Below are positions 10,501-22,500 of a DNA stretch of 64,000 bases, piece after piece. Each line of letters starts with the position of its first letter. Position 1 is the stretch's first letter. The position numbers were made by a program, and so were the translations under genes. The notes under the pieces were generated by a model. That model made no database searches. It saw only the letters and a list, made by a program, of their open reading frames with translations, and had not been told where the DNA came from. This stretch comes from Edolisoma coerulescens (Eukaryota; Chordata; Aves; Passeriformes; Campephagidae): contig VWZW01002455.1 of NCBI GenBank assembly GCA_013397115.1, positions 63,279 through 127,278 on the forward strand. The letters run 5' to 3'.

Positions 10501-13500
10501 CTTTAAAATAAAACAAATGCAGTTTAGTGTATAACATTCTAGTAGAAACTAGTTAGAAAGGTATTTTTAATGGTTCCATGCAGTAAAAAACAATGGAAAT
10601 ACTGTGAACCACCTAAAAAGCCTAGCAAGTGAATGACAGAAGTAATCCACCTGTGTTTGAAACTTCAACCTGTACACAGCTTGTTAATTCAACCTTCATT
10701 TTGGTTCTAAAGCCAGTCTTAGATCTCTTCAATTAGAAATAAAAACACTGCATTATATGAGCAACTCCTCTTGGGCAAGAAGACCAGACTGTGCCTAGGA
10801 AGGGACTTGGACTTGTTTTTTCCACTGCACAGTTTGAGAACATTTCATGATTTTTAATGAATTGAAGTCTCTGCCTTCTTTTTCAGGGGAGATTCAGAGA
10901 CAGTAAAAGGCAATGGTAACTTTTTAATATACCTGAATTTGTACCTCACCTTTGAGCTCTGGCAGTTCGAGAACTGCCAGATCATCATCAAGTTTTAAAG
11001 GGCAGCTCAGTACAAAAAATGCAGTTTTAGATACAAATGTGTCTTGTATTCTACTTTCTGTTTTAAATTCCTTTTTCTGCTCACAGCACAAGGCTGTAGT
11101 TGGATAAAGAGCACGAAAATACATGATGCTGCCTCACAACTCGTGAGAAATCACGGTTTTGTTCTTTCTGGATTGTGTGAAAAACCACTAGGTAGCTGCT
11201 ACTAGTTTAAATTTAGACAAAACCAATATACTGGTCTTTAATTTTTACTGGCAATTGACCACAACTAGTTTCTTCAACTGAGCATCTAACTTTACTTGTT
11301 TGAAATTGCCTTGACCTTAATCCTCCTAGATTCCCAAAAAATATGCACCAAGAGGTTTTGTGCAGCAATAGTTGTCTGTAATGATGGCAGTATCATATTT
11401 CTTGCATAATTTAGAGGACTTTCCTCCTAAGCATTCCGTGAGAATAGATGATGATGTTAAAAAAGGTGGTGCATGCAAAAAGAGAAGGGAAAAGCTAAGT
11501 AAAAGCTAATGCTTTTTCTTAATTGCTCCCAACTCACAGTGACTTGGCAGATGATGGTCTCTTCACATCTGGCCATTTTCGACGCTGAAACTGCCTAATT
11601 TTCAAGCAGCAAAAGAAGAAAAAAAGTTAACCATCACCAAGAAAACAACCAGCACCACACAGTCTGAAAGATGAGGAAGAAGATTTCAGCCAGAATTTTG
11701 ACTGCTAAGATCAGAACATCCTGTAGCATTGAAACAAATAGCTCCAGTGTTTCAAAGCAACTGGGGTGGAAAGGTCTTTCAAATGCCCTTTCAGGCCAGG
11801 CCTTTCCGTGTGGTTCCCAATCCCACACTTGCTCTTTCAGCATGAAGGTAGTACTTAAGAATAATAATGTAACTCTTTTTTTTTAATGTACCTGTACTGC
11901 TCGTAGCTTCCATCTTTAAGTCCTATATGAAAAAAAATCAACAATGTTACTAACGATTCCTTGTATGAGGTAAATCACAATTTTAAAAAAATACTCAAGA
12001 ATGTAACAAATTTCCTGATGCCTTGAGTAACCTGGTATGCCCTCACATCTGACCCTGCACTGAGCAGAAGTTTGGAGCAGAACTCCAGAAGTCCCTTCCA
12101 ACTTGAACTGACGTGAGCTTCATAGTGGCTATTAGGGTATTCTCTCCCTCTTTCACCAGTATTGTTCCTTCCTCATCTTCTCCTGCATCTCAGCAATATT
12201 TATCACTATGCTAAGGGTCATTCTTCATCTTTAAAACATGACATAACACAAACTAACATGTACAAAAAATCTGAGAATGCAGTTATCAGCCTCAGCAGGA
12301 CATTACTGGTACAAGTAAATCCTCAAATCCTCTTGACTGATTCAAGTTTCATAAAGGTAAGGGTCTTTTGGAGACTTGGTAAGTTCGACAGGAGAGGCAC
12401 TTACCTAGATCCATGTTCCTAGTTCTTGGATTGCATTGCTTATACCCTCTGCAACTTCTGAGTTCCATGAGCTGGACATGCAGTTGATTAAGAACATCTC
12501 TGTCGAGCGTATTCACTGCATTAATTAGCTGCAATAAACAGGTGGTTCTTGTTAGTAACTATTGCTCTGTAATTTGATAACTTTTAGAATATAGCTGGTT
12601 TATTTGTAACAGGAAAGAGCCACATCATACTTGTTTAAATGACACAGGCCTTAACTACATCCTGCAGCAATACTGCACAATTTCAATTTATTGTTGATAA
12701 GTAACAATGATGTATTTCTTGAGCTGTGATCTCAAGGTCTATGATCTAAGATACCTGATATGGATCGGTATTGAGATCAAAATACTCCAAAAATCCAGTA
12801 GCAAATTCACAGAACAGGAAGTTGTGGGTCTCGTTGATTGTCCTCAAACACCAGTACGTGTTGTTGTTGGCACTGGTACAGGCACAGAAAGGGCCCACTG
12901 CAAATTGAAGAGTTACAAAGACATAAGCTACATGCTTCTCTGTCTTTAGTCCTGCTAATTACTTTCTGTTTATGGTATTACTTTATTCATAGACAGTTAC
13001 TCTCACTCCTGAGCTCTAAAGCAGAGAATGCCTTCCAGCATCAGCTTCTTGTTCTGTGCATACCTAACCCACATGACATGACTAATTAAAGTAACATCTT
13101 GTCTAGTTGCTTTCTCTGGTTGGAAAACATTCCAGATGGTGAAATACCATGCAGATCATTGTACAGTATTTAATATCTGTAGGTTATTTGCAGTTGGTTT
13201 TACCTCCTTGCCTTTCGTGCAAGAACAATTACAACGCTGAAACAGAGATTATTTACTATGGAGAAGACTGCGTGGCTTTGGTTACAGAGCTAATAAAACC
13301 AGTAACTGCTAGCAACCCAACATCCCAGCCCAGTCTAGCCAAAATTTGCCCACCCATTCCTTAGTTTACAGTATTCTTACGTGTCCACAGGGGAGCAGTT
13401 TGCCAGTGCTGGTTGTCGTGGGTGAAGCAGGTCAGACCAGGCATGCTGCACGTGTCATTATTTTTAATTCTCTTAAGCAATTTGCGCAGTTTCTTCTTCC

Positions 13501-16500
13501 GTCTCTGCTCTCGCAGCAGCCACAGCCTGTCTTTCTCCTGAAGGGCTTTCCTGCACGCATGAAACATTAGGGTCATGTAAACTCTGTTAAACTTGAACAC
13601 ACCTAAAAAACCCCAAAGCAGCTAATAAAATAAGCCTTGGAGGGAAAGAATCCACATTTTTTAATTAAATGGTGTTTCATACAAATGGAGATGACTCTGC
13701 AATTCAATAACACTGGGGAAAAAAAAAGCAGCCAAAGGGGCTTGTAGGCCTGAGGTTTGCAATGTCGTATTTTCCAAAGCAGAGACCTTATCTTAGAATT
13801 TACAAGCATTTTGATATGGGCTTAGATCCTTGCCCAGGTGTCCCTGTATTTATGTTTTTTAATACAGGATAAATTAAATACTACTACTTTTGCGTAGTGT
13901 GTAACTGGTGTGTACAGACCAAATGTTAATATTAACATTTTACACCTTTTCTTTCAAAGGAACAGGCCTTCACTTACTTGAAAGGATGAAGACTGGTTCC
14001 TTTGTGTCTCAGTTTGCTCTTGTGTTTTGAATGGTAACTGGAAAACAAAAACAACATTGCTGATGAACAACAGCAAGATAACTGCCCCTGTTCTTACCAC
14101 ATTATCAGGCTGGATTTGAAACAGATTTAATCCAGTGTCACTTCTCCCTTCATTTTATTAGTGTATGTGATGAATAAAGGCAATCTCGCTCGACTGGATC
14201 GGGCACTTCCCAGCCTCGCTACGCCTCTGCTTCCTCAGATCCTTTGTCCACAGTGACACCCGGTGTGCTAACACTGCATTGCAATGTAGATCCAGCTACA
14301 ATTTACTATTATTTTAAACTGGTTGTTTCCCTACACGAGGCACATAGAATAAATAGATTTGTAATTAAATTACATTTCTGCAACTGAATATTCCCCAAGT
14401 TCCCAAATGACAAGTTTATACAACCTTCCTGTTATTTTCCTTCTGAATGCAAGAATTTCAATACCAGCTGTACTTCGTAGGGCTGGGGNNNNNNNNNNNN
14501 NNNNNNNNNNNNNNNNNNNNNNNNNNNNNNNNNNNNNNNNNNNNNNNNNNNNNNNNNNNNNNNNNNNNNNNNNNNNNNNNNNNNNNNNNNNNNCTGAGGT
14601 TTTTTATTTTATTTTGCAAATTTTCAATCTTAGGAAAAAAAAAAAAAAGGGACAAAGACAGAGGTTGAAAAAAACCAGCATGATTTAATCTTATTCTAAC
14701 CTTCTCAAACCCATCCTACTGTCACCAAGAGCTTCCTCTTCACTACTTTCCATGGCTCTCACCACTAACAAGCATTTTCAAATTATCTAGCTTTCCAGAA
14801 GGAAACTACAGTAGGAGGAAGCCGGTTCAGTTTGCCTGCTCTGATTCCTGACTGTGAAAGCAGAATGCGGTGCTGCTGGAATGGGGGACACACAGTTGCA
14901 AGTAGACAGACACTCCTGCATCTGCTGTGATTCCTCCTCTTGTGCTCTACAGCACATTTGCAAGGGGAGAAAGGCTGCTCAAAGGAAAACGAAGTCCTTA
15001 AATTTCAGCCTGTTCTGACACTGGGAAGGGGATGGGGTGGGAGCGATCTGAAATCCCCTCTTCAGAGTTTCTGAAAAAGCAAAGCAGCAAGGTTCCGTCA
15101 CTTTGCATAGCAGGCTTTAGCAGTGTCTGGACACATGGGATAGCGATCAGCAGTTAATTGTGCCGTCCACATGGTTTATTTTTAACTGCCTTTTTTTTTC
15201 CCCCCGCTAAATGAAACGCCTGCTTTTGCTCAGTCTGGCTTACATGCAGCATGGCCCATTTCCACTGAGATGGATATTGCGGGCCTCTACCTCAGTTCTC
15301 TACATAGCAGAAAAATCAAAGTAATCCAATGTGAACCACAGTCTCTGGAGAACTACCGTTAGCCATCAGTGACCATAGGTGTAGTAGAAGCTCATGACTG
15401 TTGAAGCAGAGACAGGACAGCGTGTTCAAGAAAAATGGACAAAGAATCCAGCCCTGTGACCCTAAATCAGGAACACAATTGGACAGAAGTGGGTTCTCAT
15501 TTCCTTGGACACTCCATATTGGGGCTATATTTTCTGAGGAAAAAACAATACAGGATCATGGTGATATTGAAATTGCCCTTTTTTAATCTTAGCAGACTAG
15601 TAAGTTTTAAAGTATCTGCTTTGTGTGTCAATCTCTACCATAAAAGGGGGCCAAGAAGTTCTTACATAGAACTTTACTGTGAATTTATGTAATTTGGTAA
15701 GAGATTACAGGAGGTCCATCCTTTATGCTTTTCTTTGGCATTTGTTCCACCCTTCCCTGGTCCTTAGAAGAGGGTCTTTAGACCCTCTTTCATACACAAT
15801 ACACTTGAAGGGTTTGAGCTCGTATGATTGAATATTAGTGACAAAAATGTCAGATAAAGTTTTACCGGCAAATTTCATAGGGCAAATTATGGTTCCAGGT
15901 TCTCCATATACACAATCCTATGAAAAAAAAACTCAATTCCAAAGTGCAAGGTTAAGAAAAGGACTAACAAGGGAAAGAAATTAATTCTGGAAGCACCAAA
16001 ACTAATGAAGCTCAATTTTCATTTGGCTTATATATTTGATACTGAAGGACTGTGTTTTGAGACGTACGCTGGGAAACACTGCTACTAAGATGTTAAAAGG
16101 ATCCAGATTAATTTTTTCCCAGGATGGGGACAGCTTTAAGTCTTATTTGTCTCATAAGGCATATGACATTTCTCAGCTGTGCCTTCAGTTGCAGTTCTCT
16201 CCTCCACTCAGCATCTTGTCTTCACAAACTTCAAATAATTTAATTATTTCTGAAATGCCTATTCTGAAATCAGCCAGCAAGTTCAAAAGGCTCTAGGAAG
16301 GGACAAAGACACACAGAGGCAGACAGACATGCAGACAGTCAGCTTGATCCTATCAGCCCAGAGAAAAAAATGCTAAAGACACACACTGAAAGCATCACTG
16401 ACCTCATGGTCAATATGAAGTTTATGGTCCTTCCAAGCTTGCAGTGACCTGTACAGATCTGTGTCACACTGAACAGTATCATTCTCCAGGATATAGCACC

Positions 16501-19500
16501 TTGGCATGGAAAAGCAAACAGTGTTTATTACAGTGGATACACGCACATACACACAGAGAGCAAGGCCAACAGCTGCTCTTAGTAACACAGCTCCAGGACA
16601 AATGAGACCATGGATTGGAAATGACATGCAGAATTCAAAAAACAATGTTCACTCAAGAAAATACAAGTGTTCTCTGTGCCAGGAAAGAAGTCTGGGTTTG
16701 AGTTGCCATGGAAATTTTTAAGTAGAAAAACTCAACAAGAATATTTCTATCAAGCAGAACCTGTTGACTGCTTCATTTCTCCATGTAGATGGTGCTGCAC
16801 AGAATTCTTGCTTATTCAGTAGATTTCCTACATAAATAATCCTTACTAACTAGCAAGCATTGAAAGCATTACTCAGAGGCAATTTCCCGATGCATAATTA
16901 AGTGATGCAGAGGTAGGAGCAAGGATAAAGTACTTCCTTATAAGATGTATACCATCTTATACACCATACATCTTGTACACCATTAAGAAAAGAGAAGAAA
17001 CCCAAAACAACAAACCAGAAGCAAAGAAATTTTGCTCTTTTCTACAAAAGCGATAAAACGTTTCAAGGGTATCTCCCTGACTTCGAAAGCAAAACACCCT
17101 CTGACAATATAAAATCCTTATCTTTCACTAACTTCTAGTGAAATCCAGTTTTTAAAATTATTTAATAAAGGAGAAAGCAAAAATCACCACTTAACAGATT
17201 TACCTGGGAAGTTTATTAGGGGTTGAATACCATGCAAGCATTTCTGAATGCTTGTTTAAATTAAAGCTGAATATTTGCAATACTCCTTTATTTTCTTTAA
17301 ACCACCTCATATATGTTCTCCCACAGCCTTCTTTTCTGCTAGGGACGGCTCATGAATAATGCACAACCTTCCTGAAAATTCCTTGTAGGAATTTGGGATT
17401 CACCCAGTAAGGCAGCATTTGTTCCAGAAGAAAAAAACAAACAGTGATTTATGGGTCCTGAACATTCATGAGAGCTGGGGTAAGAGGGCGCAATTCTCTG
17501 ATGCCTACATTTCCTCATACTGGTGAGTTTCTAACCCACTTTGGTGAACAGAAGTCAAATTGAAAACACAGACATCAACAGCAGCTACCTGGCTCCTGCA
17601 TGTTTACATGAGCTAGTCATCAAACAATTTAATGAATGTAATCAATGATGATTGGTGGATTTTCTGACAATTCACAAGTGGAAATGGTGACTAAATGAAT
17701 TAAAGTACAGCTGAAGAGACATCATCAGTCCCTAGATTCAACACTGAGGAAATTATTTTTAGCGTATTACTAGTTCGAGTGATCAGATGATTGCCTTCCC
17801 TCTCTCTCGATATGTTCCATTTCCCAATGCTCCTGGTCCATCCAGCTTCGTTCATAGCATAGATTTTCCTCTCCTAGCACTGGTTACAGAAAACTCTGTA
17901 CAAAGCAACCAGTGACACAAAACCAGTTCAATGCTCCAGTCAGGGCCTTTGGTCTCCAGCCAGGCCAGGTTACCCACTGCACGCTGATTTCCAGGGGTAA
18001 GGCCTCTCCTGGTTTCACACGGGTTTAACACCACTGTTGCAAACAGTTTTGCTTGTCCTCACTGGAATCATACACACTGATGAGTGGTTACCATCTCCAC
18101 CCAATGCAGAAGACACAAAAGCACTGCTGCAGCTCTTCAGGAGCTTCATGCCCCTCTGCACTGACGAAACTAAAACAAAACTGAACACTATTGTACACAT
18201 GGAAATAAGAATTTTAGTGAAGCTAGACTGGGTATCCGAAAGGGATGCAACATGCTCAGCACACTTCAACCCAGCCATTTATGTAAAGCAGTCACTTAAG
18301 GAGCAAAAGCTTTTCAAAATCTACCATGTGCACTTACCTGTGGGTCACTTTGATCAGGTTAGGGGCTGTGTGCTCCACAATGCTACCAGTGCCACTGTAT
18401 TCCCCCATGTCTCTATCTTCCTCCTCATGGAAAACAGCCCTCTGCACCTTGTGCCGCTTGGTGATGTTCCTTGGTAAGATGGGCTGGTAACCATCCTCTA
18501 AACCCAGGTTATAGGCAGCTCCATCCAGCTCAGCAGATACAGAACGGACAGAGCGATTCCGGACATAGCTTGGTTTGAATTCTGCATGGAAAAAGTGAAA
18601 GAGGGGCAGAAACAGCACGTTATAATTTGCTCCTCTTTGTGGTTCTTGGAAGGAAAAATCCCAGCCCACACCGTGCTGTTTGGAATTAACGGGATGACAG
18701 TGTTTGTTGCAGTTGTCCTGTGAGCTGCTGCTTTCCCAACTTTGGCATGGACGAGCGGATGGATGGATGGATATTTCAGGGCATGAGAGGGCAGGTACAA
18801 TGCAAATACAAGAGAATGGCAAAAGAAAGTGCTCTAGTCCAGCACCAGCGAGAACAAATAGCTCATTCAAATGGATGCTTGTTCTTCCCCCACGATCACC
18901 AGATGGCAGTCACACCTTAAGCACTAACTGCGACAGTCATGACAGCCAGGCCACGGGTCACCCTCAGGGACCAGTTCTCTGTGCTTTTCTGCTGTCCACT
19001 GTACAATCCTTCAGTGCTAGGATTCCTGTAACACCTTCTGGAAGTTGTCCCAGTATTCCCAGTGCTCAGGCTGAGCCTTTTCCCAGTCCTATATTCATTC
19101 TTCAAGGCTAGATCCTTGATTTTTTTGGAAGGGATTAATATCCAAATCTTTACTTTTATCCACATGCAATTCTTTTCTTTGCAATTCTTTTTCTGATGTG
19201 CAGCCCAGACAGTCAGTTTCTCCATGAAGCACCACCCTCCAGTGCTCCGTACTCCATCAAACTTTGCTTCTGCATTTGCAGCTCAAAAGCAAAATGAAAC
19301 ACTTGTTATGAATTGCCACTGTGCAGTACGAGATTGTCACGGATCTTTTCCCTATTACTATTTTCCAAAGTTCTCTGTACCAGCCCAAATCCCCAGAATT
19401 CCTCTTCTGTTTGGTCTGGAATGGCACAAAGAGAACCTAGTTATGAAATCTAAATCTATATCTAAATTTCCCTGCTGTACGATGGGGTCCATTTCTGACC

Positions 19501-22500
19501 GTATTTCCTGCTCACCACCAGCGACTGCTGAGAGTCACTCATTAGGCACAATCATCTCATTCCTTGAGAAAAAAGTACAACCTAGGTACCATAGACTCTC
19601 TTGCGCTCCCTGCCCTAGGGGACTGTATTGGTTTGGCACGGCCTGGTTTTAGGTAGCAGGGGGGCCACATAGATGGCTCCTGTGAGGAAGCTGCTGGAAG
19701 CTTCCCACCATGTCCACCAGAGCCAATGGCTGATGGCTCTGAAGATGGACATGCTGCTGGCCAAAACTGGGCCAATGAGAGAGGTTGGTAATGCCTCTGT
19801 GATGGCATATTTAAGAAGAAAATCAAAACAAAGTCAGAAGATTTTGGATTCTAGTCAGAGAAGAGGAGGAGGTGAGAACATGTGAGGGAAAACAACATGG
19901 ATCCACCACGGTCAGTGGAGAAGGAGGGGGAGGAGGTGCGCCAGGCGCCAGAGCTGAGATTCTTCTGCAGGCCATGGTGAAGACCATTACCATGGTGAAG
20001 CAGCTGTGCCCCTGCAGCCTGTGGGTCCGTGTGGGATGTAGAGATCCACCCGCAGCCCATGGGGATCCATGGGGGATGCAGAGATCCACAGGGATGCAGA
20101 GATCCCACCCGCAGCCCCTGGGGGAGGTGCCCGTGCCGGGGCGGGTTCATGCCTGGAGGAGGCTTTGATCCAGTGGAAGACCCGGTGGAGAGAGCCCTGC
20201 TTCCAAGGTGGAGCAGCCGGTCCTTGGAGGACTGAACCCCGTGGAAGAGTGACCCACGGCGCAGCACTTTTGGGAGGACTGTGTGCCCATGACAGTGACC
20301 CATGGTGCAGCAGTTTTGGGAGAACTGTGTGCCTGTGGGAGCGGCTCACGGTGCAGCAGGCGCGATAGGGTTGCTGCTTGTGAGAGTGAACCCACACCGG
20401 GGAAGTTCACGGAGAACTGTCTCCTGTGGAAGGGACCCCACGGCCTCACAGGGGAAGGACTCCTCTCCCGGAGCAGTGGAAGGAAATCTCAGTGGTGAAC
20501 TGACCAAACCCCTGTGCCCTGTCTCCCTGCACTATCAGTGGGAAGGAGGGAGGGGCTAGGGGGTGGAAGGTGTTCTAAGGGCTTATTGTACTTCTCATTA
20601 TCCTCCTCTGATTCTGTTAGTAATAAATTCACTTTGCCACTTAAGATGAGCCTGTTTTGACCTTGAAATGTTTTATTCTCATGGTCCTTATCTCACTCAT
20701 GAAGCATTTGTTAATTTTTTTTTTTTTCCCTTTTCCCTCCTCTTCCCAGCTGTGGCAGGGGAAGGTGAGCAAGCGGCTCTCGTGGGTGCCTGGCATTGGG
20801 CCGGTGTCAAACCACGACAGGGAGCCTGAGGCTTTGTTCGGTATATGAGGCTTGGAGTTACCACAGACATTACTAGAAACAACTAAGTCCCTTGGGTCCT
20901 TTGGTCACCTCTCATTTAAAGAGACTGAAACACACAGCACACCTCATGAGATGGGACTTCCTTCTGCAATCTGATAAAGGGAAAATTCAGCCAATGTGCC
21001 AAATGAGAAGACCAGTCCCAAGCTCCACAGAAAGGCCATCTTCCTCAATGGGATAATCTCCCCAGCAAAATAAGCAGAGGGAAAAGAAAATACAGAACCG
21101 GAGGTAGAGCAACCAAAACTGACAAAAAAGTACCTTCCTTAACTGTCACGCTCTGGCATTAATGCAGAGTGACTTTTTTCAATAAGCCTTACATTCATTT
21201 GAGATAGATTGCACAGTCTCAAAAGCCATTTTGCAGACTGGGAAGCAGAATAAACATATGAAAAACACCTGAAAGTGGGCCAAGCACGATATTTTTGTCA
21301 GCGCCGGACACAGAAAGTAGAATACCAGCTGGATTGTGTGGCTTTGCACATTTTCCACCTGTGGTTCAAAGTTTATTGCTGATATTAAGCCAGGTGAGTC
21401 ACTGCTGAAGGGATAAAAAATGCCACAAAAGACCAGCCCTATTTCAGGCACCCATTCAGGAAATGTTTGAATAAATGAGAAGGAAACTCCCGTCTTTTCC
21501 AAAGTAGGAGGAAGTTCCAAAAAGCTACACCCTATCAATTAGATTCAAAGTATAAACTCACATTTCTTTAATCATTCCTTCATTTTATCCTGTTCAGCTC
21601 AGCCAACTAACAATTAATCTTCCTTCCAAGTCTAATACGCCAATTGAGCATGCTGGTCCTCAGTAGATAGCCCCAGGGAACCATCAGCTACACATATCCC
21701 TGAACAATTAGGAGCCAGGTTACTCCTCCCTTTGCAGCCAAACTAACGAAGCCTTAGAGCTAACTAATTGGTGTGGAGTGAGGCAGCTCATAAAGGACTG
21801 CTTGTATTGTTTTATCCTAATGTGCTACCCGCAGTGCTGACTCAGTGTTGTGATTAGTATCAAACTCTGAAGTGGTTAAAATATTTAATGAGATCAATAT
21901 TCGTTTGTGCTGTGCGCTCCCATCTGCAAAATGCACTGCAGGCATAAATACTAATGTTTAATTACTTATTAGTCAATACTCCCCCAGGTTTTACTCTCCA
22001 ATCAATTTACCTCTGTACACAGCCTACAAACAGTCAATCCAGGGCTGTTAAATATTTGCCCAAAGACATCTATGCTCCCTCCTTCAGGTTACTAAAGTTT
22101 GGTGTTGGTAAGCTCTCTGAATCCCAATGCCTCTCTTCCTTAACTACTGCAGAAACCAGCTGTCTTACTGCTAAGAAGTTACAACCTCAAAATTGAGTCG
22201 CAAAACGGAGTCCAGAGGAATTTGAGCCAAGAAAGCCAACTGCTTTCAGAGCCCCACTCATCCAGCTGGTCTTGCACCACTTGACCAGCATGTTTGTCTT
22301 CACTGGAACCCGAAAGGAAGAAAGTTTTCCCCTAATGTCTATATATTTTGCACTTGGTAGACAGAAGAGCATTTTTTTTTTTGATAACACAAAGTAAAAC
22401 TGAGCACTTTAGAGACATTTTCTTCAAAAATCTCTAGTGTCTAGAAATATGGATAAATATTTTGTATCTCATTTCTCACAACTGCCATTAAAAATCATAC

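Noticed and set aside
11535..11537. TGA directly after KSL as the SULF2 stop
   Set aside because: TCACT/GTGAGT is a good donor, and splicing to 10500 restores the conserved GQLWEGWEG end. A retained-intron isoform remains possible.
18037..18477. 146-codon plus-strand ORF
   Set aside because: It overlaps the SULF2 exon 18338-18581 on the opposite strand and otherwise lies in intron. A shadow without its own homology.
19851..20449. Several 70-150-codon ORFs on both strands
   Set aside because: All fall in the GC-rich tandem repeats of the solo LTR, where stop codons are rare by composition. They do not resemble retroviral proteins.
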